From CSP1-5 sp964558395 (GTDB taxonomy: Bacteria > Methylomirabilota > Methylomirabilia > Methylomirabilales > CSP1-5), in contig CAZLDS010000039.1 of NCBI GenBank assembly GCA_964558395.1, positions 1 through 26,567 of the forward strand: DNA of 26,567 nt, given 5' to 3'. The notes under the pieces are model-generated. The model was given only the letters and a program-made list of their open reading frames with translations, had not been told where the DNA came from and did no database searches. Positions within the stretch are counted from its first letter, which is position 1. Each line of letters starts with the position of its first letter. Of this stretch, positions 15,372 through 22,417 are shown in pieces. The position numbers and the translations under genes are program-made.

Positions 15372-16267
15372 GGGCCCTCCTTGACTCCTACCCCGTCTCT
15401 CGTCCCGTTCTTGACGAGGTACATGGCTGCGTCGGCGTGCTGCAAGAGGGCTTCCCCACTCGCGCCGTTATCGGGATACGCGGCCACGCCAAAGCTGGCG
15501 GTCAATAAGGCCTCCACCCCTTGCACGGGACGGAACCGATGGGACCGAATCGCCCGGCGAAGACGGTGCGCCGTTCCCACCGCTCCTTTTAGATCAGTCT
15601 CGGGCAGCGTGACACAGAACTCATCCCCTCCGAACCGAAAGATTTTATCTGCCCGCCGCAGTTTTGTCTTGATCACGTCCACGACCTCCACCAGCACCCG
15701 ACTCCCCGACAGGTGGCCAAACTGGTCGTTAATGTTTTTCAAGTGATCCAGGTCGAAGAAGAGGAGGGAGAAGGTATGTTTGTACCGTCGGGCCCGCTCG
15801 ATCTCCTCATCCAAATATCGGTCGAGATACCGCCGATTCAGGACACCCGTCAGGTCATCCTGGAGTGTCTCCTGGCGGAGCAGGGCATTGGTCCGCTGGA
15901 GATCATATCGCTCTAGCGCGTTTCGCAGGGTGATCTCAAGATCGGCCGCTTGAATGGGCTTGAAGATGACACTGTGCGCTCCCCTCGTCAGGGCAGCGTC
16001 CACCTTCGCAGTGCCAGGAGCGGCTAACACAACGATGGTCTGCTCCGGTTTGATGTGCAGGAGCTGCCCAACGATGTCAACGGCGCCGGGCCGGGGCATC
16101 TCCACATCAAGGAGTACGACGGCGTAGTCTTCCTTTTCCAGCCTTTTCAAGGCCTCCGCGCCGGTTGAGACCTCCCGCGGCCGAAAACCCCGCTGGCTGA
16201 GCAGCCCTGCGAGCTGGCTGCGCGCGGGTTGCTCGTGATGTATAACTAGAATTCGCTCGTTGGCCAC
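15368..16267 (-). CDS. Receiver-GGDEF protein, probable diguanylate cyclase
   Basis: A 299-residue protein with an N-terminal response-regulator receiver domain (about residues 3-120) and a C-terminal GGDEF domain (about 134-295), predicted to make cyclic di-GMP from two GTP. The active site GGDEF is intact at 213-217 in FRFGGDEFCVTLP, the metal/GTP region FFDLDHLKNINDQFGH is intact, and an inhibitory site RRAD lies five residues before GGDEF. The receiver keeps the phospho-acceptor Asp54 (VVLLDVEMP) and Lys103 (IFKPI), but the paired acidic residues after the first strand are His10-His11 (ILVIHHEQ) and the Thr/Ser of strand 4 is Ala, so phosphorylation may be lost. The start is GTG at 16267; the frame is open far upstream, but that extension is unlike a receiver. 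Its stop overlaps the dxr start by four bases. Confidence 0.92.
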   Translation of the reverse strand: MANERILVIHHEQPARSQLAGLLSQRGFRPREVSTGAEALKRLEKEDYAVVLLDVEMPRPGAVDIVGQLLHIKPEQTIVVLAAPGTAKVDAALTRGAHSVIFKPIQAADLEITLRNALERYDLQRTNALLRQETLQDDLTGVLNRRYLDRYLDEEIERARRYKHTFSLLFFDLDHLKNINDQFGHLSGSRVLVEVVDVIKTKLRRADKIFRFGGDEFCVTLPETDLKGAVGTAHRLRRAIRSHRFRPVQGVEALLTASFGVAAYPDNGASGEALLQHADAAMYLVKNGTRDGVGVKEGP

Positions 16268-16309
16268 TCCCGGCCCCTGTGCCCCGTGTGTCACCCCAGA
16301 GACGGCGTA

Positions 16310-16338
16310 AGTATAATGAAAACCGACGCTTCCCGCAA
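16310..16338 (-). promoter_or_regulatory. Sigma-70-type promoter of the GGDEF-dxr-rseP-ispG-proS operon
   Basis: On the minus strand TTGCGG (16333-16338) is separated by 17 bases from TATACT (16310-16315). Transcription would begin near 16303 and give a leader of about 35 bases before the GTG start. The -10 is strong and the -35 weak. Confidence 0.5.
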
Positions 16339-16492
16339 GACATTTCCCAGGCCACGAGACCCCTAACGCGGCGGCTCCCCCGGGATTTCCGTGCAAATTT
16401 CTTGCCTCAGCGGGGCGGCCCGACCCCTGGAACACCCCACACCTCCATCGAGCCCCGCCGGCTTCACAAAACTTCCCGCGGCGCGATTGACC

Positions 16493-16522
16493 TTGACAGT
16501 TTACACGTCGGCTTCCTATACT
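16493..16522 (+). promoter_or_regulatory. Sigma-70-type promoter upstream of eno
   Basis: A perfect TTGACA at 16493-16498 is followed after 18 bases by TATACT at 16517-16522, placing the transcription start near 16529. It directly precedes the apparent gene remnant at 16554, and now probably drives eno and ftsB. Confidence 0.65.
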
Positions 16523-16553
16523 GCCGCAAATCTTCCTACGGTTTGATGAGGCG

Positions 16554-16632
16554 ATGACGCGCATTCATTTCGGCACATCAGGATCTGGAGCGCCTCACCG
16601 AGGCGGCCCACGAGCTGGTGTACGGCACATAG
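16554..16632 (+). pseudogene. Apparent phosphoglucomutase-type gene remnant (ends only)
   Basis: An ATG at 16554, preceded by GATGAGG, opens MTRIHFGTSG, the characteristic first residues of phosphoglucomutase/phosphomannomutase proteins (IxFGTSGWRG). After ten codons the frame departs from the family. In the frame shifted by one base, 16582-16632 reads DLERLTEAAHELVYGT and then a TAG stop, which looks like the last helix of the same family (ELxRLxEAxxELV). The simplest reading is a gene of about 1.4 kb reduced to its two ends by an internal deletion. The evidence is two short matches by eye, so this is a hypothesis. Confidence 0.4.
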
Positions 16633-16645
16633 CACGAGAGGGTCC

Positions 16646-17938
16646 GTGAGTCAGATCATCCATATCCACGCCCGAGAGATCCTGGATTCCCGCGGGAATC
16701 CGACCGTGGAGGTCGAGGCCAGCCTCGAAAGCGGGGCCGTAGGCCGGGCAGCAGTCCCCTCGGGGGCATCTACGGGGGAGCGAGAGGCGGTAGAGCTTCG
16801 AGACGGTGACCTTCAGCGGTTCCGGGGGAAGGGAGTCAGAAAGGCCGTCGAGAATGTCAATACGCTCATCGCCCAAGCGGTTATCGGATTGGACGGGATC
16901 GACCAATCCCAGGTGGACCAGACCCTGTGCCGGTTAGACGGCACACCGACGAAAGGCAAACTGGGGGCCAACGCGCTCCTCGGGGTGTCCCTGGCCGTGG
17001 CCAAGGCGGCAGCAGAGGAAGCCGGTCTTCCCTTCTACCAGTATCTGGGAGGGGCGGCGGCCCGCGACCTTCCTGTTCCCCTCATCAACATCCTCAATGG
17101 CGGAAAGCATGCCGACAACAACGTAGACTTTCAAGAATTCATGATCGTCCCTGTGAGCGGCGCGCGGTTCGCCGAAGCGCTCCGGATCGGCGTGGAGGTT
17201 TTCCATAGCCTACGCGGGGTCCTGAAGAAGCGAGGCTACAACACCGCCGTGGGAGACGAGGGCGGTTTTGCGCCCGATCTGCGTTCAAACGAAGAGGCCA
17301 TCGAGGTGATCCTCGAGGCCGTCGTGCAGGCCGGCTACCACGCCAGCCGGGACGTCTTTCTCGCCCTTGACCCGGCGGCCAGCGAGTTCTACGAGGGGGA
17401 TCGGTATCATCTCCTCGCGGGCGCCAAGAAGGAGCTCAGCCGAGAAGAGATAGTCGACTTCTATACCCGGTGGGTCCAGCAGTATCCAATTGTGTCCATC
17501 GAGGATGGGATGGCCGAAGGAGACTGGGAAGGATGGAAGTTGCTCACCACGGCCCTCGGGGATCGGGTCCAACTCGTCGCAGATGACCTGTTCGTGACCA
17601 ACGCGGCGATCCTCCGTGAGGGCATCGCCCGAGGGGTTGCGAACGCCATCCTGATCAAAGTCAACCAGATCGGCACCCTGACCGAGACGCTCGAAACCAT
17701 CGCTGTGGCCAAGCGCGCGGGGTACGCGACGGTCATTTCTCATCGCTCCGGCGAGACGGAGGATGTCACGATTGCGGATCTGACGGTGGCGGTCAACGCC
17801 GGACAGATCAAGACCGGCTCGACGTCCCGCACGGACCGGACGGCAAAGTACAATCAGCTCCTCCGCATCGAAGAGCGGTTAGGGACGGCGGCCCGCTTTC
17901 CTGGGACCGAGGCCTTTCGTGCGTTGAGAACCGAGTGA
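16646..17938 (+). CDS. eno: Enolase
   Basis: A 430-residue glycolytic enzyme that interconverts 2-phosphoglycerate and phosphoenolpyruvate. The family is unmistakable: IIHIHAREILDSRGNPTVE, the loop GRAAVPSGASTGEREA, NALLGVSLAVAKAAA, INILNGGKHADNNVDFQEFM, the catalytic glutamate region GDEGGFAPDL, the metal ligands in LALDPAASEFYE, SIEDGMAEGDWEGW and LVADDLFVTN, the catalytic lysine in ILIKVNQIGTLTET, and SHRSGETEDVTIADL. Length is standard. Translation starts at GTG (16646) with a GAGAGGG ribosome-binding site. The stop overlaps the ftsB ATG by one base (TGATG). The eno-ftsB adjacency is common in proteobacteria and relatives. A good promoter lies about 120 bases upstream, with a decayed gene in the leader. 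Confidence 0.98.
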   Translation: MSQIIHIHAREILDSRGNPTVEVEASLESGAVGRAAVPSGASTGEREAVELRDGDLQRFRGKGVRKAVENVNTLIAQAVIGLDGIDQSQVDQTLCRLDGTPTKGKLGANALLGVSLAVAKAAAEEAGLPFYQYLGGAAARDLPVPLINILNGGKHADNNVDFQEFMIVPVSGARFAEALRIGVEVFHSLRGVLKKRGYNTAVGDEGGFAPDLRSNEEAIEVILEAVVQAGYHASRDVFLALDPAASEFYEGDRYHLLAGAKKELSREEIVDFYTRWVQQYPIVSIEDGMAEGDWEGWKLLTTALGDRVQLVADDLFVTNAAILREGIARGVANAILIKVNQIGTLTETLETIAVAKRAGYATVISHRSGETEDVTIADLTVAVNAGQIKTGSTSRTDRTAKYNQLLRIEERLGTAARFPGTEAFRALRTE

Positions 17939-18249
17939 TGCCAAAGCAGGATCCGACGGAACGACAGATCAAAGCGTGGCGGCCAAGCGTGATCCTCCTC
18001 CTCTGTTTCCTTGGGCTTCTCCTCCTGGTGTCTCTACTCGGGGATCGGGGCCTGCTTCAGCTATACCAAATGGGGCAAGTCAAGGCGGACCTGGAACAGG
18101 AGATCGAGGCCCTCAGGCACGAGAATGCTGTGCTGCGGATGGAGGTCGAGGGGATGCGCCGTGATCCCTCGCACGCCGAGGAGATCGCCCGCCGGGACCT
18201 GGGCCTGGTGCGGCCGGGGGAAATCGTCTACCAGTTCAGGAAGCGGTGA
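17938..18249 (+). CDS. ftsB: FtsB/DivIC-type septum formation initiator
   Basis: A 103-residue bitopic membrane protein of the FtsB/DivIC family, which joins FtsL and FtsQ in the division complex and helps activate septal wall synthesis. A short basic cytoplasmic N-terminus is followed by one membrane helix (about residues 17-34, VILLLCFLGLLLLVSLLG), then a coiled coil (about 38-75, with VKADLEQEIEALRHENAVLRMEVEGMRR), and a C-terminal family segment IARRDLGLVRPGEIVYQF. The length is typical. Its start overlaps the eno stop (TGATG), so translation is likely coupled; a GTG just upstream at 17935 is an alternative start. FtsL is similar in size but lacks the C-terminal LGLVRPGE pattern. Confidence 0.9.
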   Translation: MPKQDPTERQIKAWRPSVILLLCFLGLLLLVSLLGDRGLLQLYQMGQVKADLEQEIEALRHENAVLRMEVEGMRRDPSHAEEIARRDLGLVRPGEIVYQFRKR

Positions 18250-18308
18250 GCTGCGCCTCTCATCTCCCCCTCCACCCCTGACGATTCCAACGCCGAGAAC
18301 CTCCGGGT

Positions 18309-18322
18309 GGCGAAATTTCGCC
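18309..18322. repeat. Perfect 14-base palindrome upstream of the ChaN-like gene
   Basis: GGCGAAATTTCGCC is a complete palindrome 20 bases before the probable start codon of the ChaN-like gene. It is a candidate operator or a small hairpin; there is no T-run, so it is not an intrinsic terminator. Confidence 0.4.
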
Positions 18323-18342
18323 GAAGGTGGTAGGCTTTCTTG

Positions 18343-19344
18343 GTGAATCGTCAGTGCGTGAATATCATCTGCAGTGTCACCCTCGTCACGGCTTCCCTGC
18401 TCATCGGATCGGCGCATGCCAACAGGCCGGTGGAGAAGTGGCAGAGCACCGTCGGGCGGAATCATCCGCTCGCCGGCCAGATCTGGGATGCCGGGGCCGG
18501 TCGTTTCATCGCTCATAGGACCTTGGTCGCGCGTCTGGCGCAAAATCGGTTCGTGTTATTAGGTGAGAAGCACGACAGTCCGGATCACCACCGCTTGCAG
18601 GCGTGGCTACTCCGCGCCCTCATCGCCGCCCGGCGCCATCCCGCCGTGGGTTTTGAGATGTTTGACACCGATCAACAGGGGGCAATTGACCGGCATCTCG
18701 ATGCCGCGCCGACCGACGCCGCCGGCCTCGCCGACGCCGTCAACTGGGACCACTCCGGCTGGCCGGACTGGTCGCTCTATCAACCGATCGTCGAGGTCGC
18801 CCTTGACGCGCGGTTGCCGATCGTTGCAACGAACCTGTCTTCCAAGATGGTGCGAACACTAAGCCGCGAGGAGCCAACGAGTTTGGAGGCGGGGCTCGCG
18901 GCCCGACTGGGCATTGACCGGCCGCTCGCGCGCGATACGCACGAGGCGATGGCGGCCGAGATCCGCGATTCCCACTGTGGCTACGCCTCTGAAGCGATGA
19001 TCGAATCGATGATAACCGTGCAGAGGGCTCGGGACGCCCAGATGGCGGAACGTCTCGCCGCGGCGGGAGGAGAGAGGGGGGCGGTGTTGATCGCGGGGAT
19101 CGGGCACGTTCGCACCGACTGGGGCGTCCCCGTGTACCTGGAAAGCCGCCTGCCAGGGAGCACGGTCACGAGCGTGGCCTTGCTCGAGGTGGAGTCCAGC
19201 GAAACGGAACCCGCGGCGTACGCCTCAATTTTCGGGAATGGTCCATTGCCCTTTGACTATGTCTGGTTCACGCCGCGCGTAGACGATATGGACCCCTGCG
19301 AGAAATTCAAGATGCAACTCAAGGAACTCGGGAAGAAAGATTGA
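18343..19344 (+). CDS. ChaN-like (haem-binding/Tiki-fold) exported protein
   Basis: A 333-residue protein of the ChaN-type family (PF04187-like, related to the EreA/TraB/Tiki fold). The best-known member, Campylobacter ChaN, binds haem. The signature LLGEKHDSPDHHRLQ near the N-terminus, VGFEMFDTDQQ, IVATNLSS, a SEAMIESMITVQRARDAQMAE helix, and AVLIAGIGHVRTDWGVPVYL near the end match this family. A signal peptide (VNIICSVTLVTASLLIG, cleavage after AHA) places it in the periplasm. No lipoprotein cysteine is at the cleavage site. The start is GTG at 18343, with AAGGTGG at 18324-18330; TTG at 18340 or GTG at 18358 are alternatives. The substrate or ligand cannot be read from the sequence. Confidence 0.8.
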   Translation: MNRQCVNIICSVTLVTASLLIGSAHANRPVEKWQSTVGRNHPLAGQIWDAGAGRFIAHRTLVARLAQNRFVLLGEKHDSPDHHRLQAWLLRALIAARRHPAVGFEMFDTDQQGAIDRHLDAAPTDAAGLADAVNWDHSGWPDWSLYQPIVEVALDARLPIVATNLSSKMVRTLSREEPTSLEAGLAARLGIDRPLARDTHEAMAAEIRDSHCGYASEAMIESMITVQRARDAQMAERLAAAGGERGAVLIAGIGHVRTDWGVPVYLESRLPGSTVTSVALLEVESSETEPAAYASIFGNGPLPFDYVWFTPRVDDMDPCEKFKMQLKELGKKD

Positions 19345-19393
19345 TGCGGGGACCACGGATGCTCATGCCATTGGAGACGGCGAGGAGAGCACG

Positions 19394-21370
19394 CTGAAAA
19401 AATACGTTCTGAAGACACCGAAGGCCCCTGTCGAACTCTCGGCCTATGAGGGTCAGCTCAACCCCGCCCAACTTCAGGCGGTGACGACTGGCCCCGGCCC
19501 GCACCTCGTCATTGCGGGTGCGGGGAGCGGCAAGACCCGAGTCATCACGTACCGCGTGGCCTATCTCCTCGACCAAGGGACAGGTCCCTCCCGCATCTTG
19601 CTGGTCACGTTCACCAATAAGGCCGCCCGCGAGATGCTTCGGCGTGTCGCGGAGGTCAGCCAGGGGGACAGCCGTCAGGTCTGGGGTGGCACGTTTCACC
19701 ACGTGGGCAATCTCGTCCTGCGCCGCCACGCGAGTCTCGTCGGCCTGTCAAGCGATTACACGATCCTCGACCGAGAGGACGCCAAAGACCTCCTTCAGGC
19801 GTGCGTGACCGATCTCGCCATCGCGGTGACCAAACACCGCTTCCCGAGAGGGGATGTCCTCCAGGACATTATCAGCGCCGCCACCAACACCGAGCGGTCG
19901 ATCGCCAAGGTCCTCGAGGAGCGGTACCCGTTCTTTACCCTTTTTGAGGCGGAGATCGGTGAGATCGCTCGCCGATATCAGCAGCGAAAGCTCCGGGATA
20001 ATCTGGTGGATTACGACGACCTCCTCAGCCTCTGGCTTCGCCTGCTGCGCAATCATGCGGACGTGCTGGAGGCCTACCGGCAGCGGTTCCTCTACGTCCT
20101 CTGCGACGAGTATCAGGACACCAATGCGCTCCAGGGTGAAATCCTCGACTTGATCGCCTCTCATCACCGCAACCTCATGGTCGTGGGGGATGACGCTCAG
20201 TCGATCTTCGCCTTCCGGGGTGCCAACTACGCCAACATCCTCCACTTCACCGATCGGTACCCCGACGCTCAGGTCCACAAGCTGGAGATCAACTACCGGA
20301 GTACCCCGGAAGTGCTCACGCTCGCCAACGCCAGCATTACCCACAACGTCCACCAATACCACAAGACGCTGACGGCCATGCGACCGTCCGGACCTCAGCC
20401 GGCCCTCACCCCCCTCACCGATGAGGACGAGCAGGCGGCCTTCGTGGTCCAACGCATCCTCGAACTTCGGGATGAAGGGATTCCGCTCCATGAGATGGCC
20501 GTGCTCTACCGCGCCCATTACCAGAGTATTCAGCTGCAGCTGGAGTTGACGCGCCGGGGCGTCCCCTTTGAAATCCGATCTGGCCTCCGATTCTACGAGC
20601 AGGCGCACGTCAAGGACGCACTCGCGTATCTCAGGATCGTGGCGAACGCCAAGGATGAGCTGGCCTGGAAGCGGGCGGTCAAGCTCCACCCGGGCATCGG
20701 CAATGCGACGGCCGATGAGATTTGGGAGGCGGTAGCGGCCGAGAGCGAGCGACTCAATGTGGGCGCGCTCGGGGCGCTCTTGCCCCGTCTGGCCCCCAGG
20801 GCGCGGCGAGGATTTCAGGAGTTTCTGGCCCTGCTGGAACGCCTCGTTGCCCTCCCGCGTGCCCCCGCGCAGATGATCGAATCAACGCTCGAGGGCGGCT
20901 ATCAGGATTACCTGAAGACCCGGTACACCAACTGGGTCTCCCGTATCGAAGACCTGCACCAACTGGCGACCTTCGCCCTGCGCTACGAATCGCTGGAAGC
21001 CTTTCTCACCGACCTGTCCCTTCTCGGGGTGATCACCGGGGAGGACGTGTTCTGGGATGAGCCTCGGGATGAACTCTTGATCCTCTCCTCCATTCACCAG
21101 GCGAAGGGATTGGAGTGGACCGCGGTTTTTCTCATCTGGCTGGTCGATGGATGGTTCCCGTCGGCGGCGGCGCTTCGCGAGGAGGGAGGGCTCGAGGAAG
21201 AACGACGCCTCTTCTATGTCGCGACGACGCGGGCAAAGGACCAACTCTATTTCTGCCATCCCCAACGCACCACCGACCTCCGAAAGCGGGAGCTCATCCT
21301 CAAGCCCTCGCGATTCATCCAAGAAATACCCGAAACGTTATATGAGCGGTGGCAGGTGCGCGTGGAATAA
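19394..21370 (+). CDS. UvrD/Rep-type superfamily 1 DNA helicase, probable CTG start
   Basis: A 658-residue ATP-dependent 3'-5' helicase. In order: Q motif LNPAQLQAVT, Walker A AGAGSGKT (residues 41-48), motif Ia LLVTFTNKAAREM, Walker B FLYVLCDEYQDTNALQ (near 238), motif III LMVVGDDAQSIFAFRGA, motif IV LEINYRSTPEVL, motif V SIHQAKGLEWTAVFL, and motif VI RRLFYVATTRAKDQLYF. It is a little shorter than E. coli UvrD (720). The start is inferred: the first in-frame ATG/GTG/TTG is GTG 19481, which would cut off the Q motif glutamine region. An upstream CTG at 19394 gives KKYVLKTPKAPVEL ahead of it and has GAGGAG six bases before. The MKKYVLK-type beginning is seen in similar helicases as I recall. 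The gene follows the ChaN-like gene by 49 bases. Confidence 0.9.
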   Translation: MKKYVLKTPKAPVELSAYEGQLNPAQLQAVTTGPGPHLVIAGAGSGKTRVITYRVAYLLDQGTGPSRILLVTFTNKAAREMLRRVAEVSQGDSRQVWGGTFHHVGNLVLRRHASLVGLSSDYTILDREDAKDLLQACVTDLAIAVTKHRFPRGDVLQDIISAATNTERSIAKVLEERYPFFTLFEAEIGEIARRYQQRKLRDNLVDYDDLLSLWLRLLRNHADVLEAYRQRFLYVLCDEYQDTNALQGEILDLIASHHRNLMVVGDDAQSIFAFRGANYANILHFTDRYPDAQVHKLEINYRSTPEVLTLANASITHNVHQYHKTLTAMRPSGPQPALTPLTDEDEQAAFVVQRILELRDEGIPLHEMAVLYRAHYQSIQLQLELTRRGVPFEIRSGLRFYEQAHVKDALAYLRIVANAKDELAWKRAVKLHPGIGNATADEIWEAVAAESERLNVGALGALLPRLAPRARRGFQEFLALLERLVALPRAPAQMIESTLEGGYQDYLKTRYTNWVSRIEDLHQLATFALRYESLEAFLTDLSLLGVITGEDVFWDEPRDELLILSSIHQAKGLEWTAVFLIWLVDGWFPSAAALREEGGLEEERRLFYVATTRAKDQLYFCHPQRTTDLRKRELILKPSRFIQEIPETLYERWQVRVE

Positions 21371-21371
21371 T

Positions 21372-22262
21372 ATGGGAACAGCCCTCGCAGCCCACGGTGT
21401 CAAAATCGGGACCTCTGGATTCAAGTACGCGGACTGGAAGGGGGCCTTTTACCCGGAACGACTCCGCGACCAGGACATGCTCCGCTTTTATGCGGAGTGC
21501 TTTGACACACTAGAGATCAACTATACCTATTACCAGATGCCTAGCCCACGGACGCTCGAGGCCATGGCCAGCAAGGCCGGCAGCCAGTTTACCTTCAGTG
21601 TCAAGGCCCATGCGGACATGACGCATCGGCGGGAAAACTTCCAGGGGGCCGCCCCTGCCTTCCGCGAGGCCATCCGCGTCCTCGAGGACCGGGACGCCCT
21701 GGGGTGCATCCTGGCTCAGTTCCCCTATGGTTTCTGGAACAAAACGGAAAACCGCGAACACCTCCTCCGCCTCCGGGAGGTCCTCGCTGGGGTCCCGTTG
21801 GTCGTGGAGTTTCGAAACGACTCATGGTACGCCCCCGCCGTGTTTGCGTTTCTGCGAGAGCAGGAGATCGGGCTGTGCTGTGTCGACGAGCCGGACCTTC
21901 CCAAGCTCCCGCCCAAGGTGGTCGAGGCGACCAGTGACGTCGGCTACGTGCGTTTCCATGGCCGCGCGGCGGCGACGTGGTGGCAGCACAAAGAGGCAAA
22001 GGAAAGATACGATTATTTCTACACCGAAAAAGAGCTCGAGGAGTGGGTGCCACAGATCAAGAAGCTCGTGGACCAGACCCGAATCACCTTTGTGTTTTTC
22101 AATAATCACCCGCGCGGCAAGGCAGCCGCGAATGCCCACATGCTGAAACACCGCCTCGGGCTCCCGGTTGGCAAGGTTCCGCGACCCCTTGCCGAGACGT
22201 TCCCCGCCCTCAAGGCTTTTGTCCCCCAAGGGGTGGCCCCCGGTGAACTCCCCTTGCGCTAG
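21372..22262 (+). CDS. DUF72 (YecE-like) TIM-barrel protein
   Basis: A 296-residue protein of the DUF72/YecE family, which has a TIM-barrel fold and no established reaction. Family features: KIGTSGFKYADWKGAFYP at the start, a hydrophobic LRFYAECFDTLEINYTYYQMP, FTFSVKAHADMTH, ILAQFPYGF, LVVEFRNDSWY, CCVDEPDLPKLPP, VGYVRFHGRAAATWW, YDYFYTEKELEEW, and VFFNNHPRGKAAANA with the conserved asparagines. The start at 21372 lies just one base after the helicase stop. The frame remains open into the helicase gene, but that extension is unlike the family. No good ribosome-binding site is seen, so translation may depend on the upstream gene. Confidence 0.88.
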   Translation: MGTALAAHGVKIGTSGFKYADWKGAFYPERLRDQDMLRFYAECFDTLEINYTYYQMPSPRTLEAMASKAGSQFTFSVKAHADMTHRRENFQGAAPAFREAIRVLEDRDALGCILAQFPYGFWNKTENREHLLRLREVLAGVPLVVEFRNDSWYAPAVFAFLREQEIGLCCVDEPDLPKLPPKVVEATSDVGYVRFHGRAAATWWQHKEAKERYDYFYTEKELEEWVPQIKKLVDQTRITFVFFNNHPRGKAAANAHMLKHRLGLPVGKVPRPLAETFPALKAFVPQGVAPGELPLR

Positions 22263-22342
22263 TTCCTCTGGCACCCCGTGCGCCTCGGTCTCTCACGCGA
22301 CTTCTAAGTCCGCATAGGGCCTGAACGCACCACCCGGACGGG

Positions 22343-22371
22343 TTGCACCGAGGGGGTAAGTGTGCTACGGT
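22343..22371 (+). promoter_or_regulatory. Weak candidate promoter for hflK-hflC
   Basis: TTGCAC at 22343-22348 and TACGGT at 22366-22371 have a 17-base spacer in the 155-base gap before hflK. Each box matches the consensus at only three of six positions, so the call rests on spacing and place. Confidence 0.25.
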
Positions 22372-22417
22372 CGAAGGAAGTTCAATTCACATTCCATTTT
22401 TCCAAAGGGGGTACTGT

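Larger units (their letters stand above)
16268..16645. other. 378-base intergenic region between the divergent GGDEF and eno genes
   Basis: It contains a minus-strand promoter at 16310-16338, a plus-strand promoter at 16493-16522 and the apparent gene remnant at 16554-16632. The middle part (about 16340-16490) is C-rich on the plus strand; I see no gene, repeat or RNA structure I can support there. Confidence 0.6.

Noticed and set aside
19481..19483. GTG at 19481 as the helicase start
   Set aside because: It would delete the Q-motif residues LNPAQLQA seen immediately upstream in the same frame, and has no ribosome-binding site.
22269..22283. TGGCAC with GG and GC ten bases apart as a sigma-54 promoter for hflK
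   Set aside because: The -12 element is GCGC rather than TTGC, and hflK starts 130 bases away; the match is too weak.
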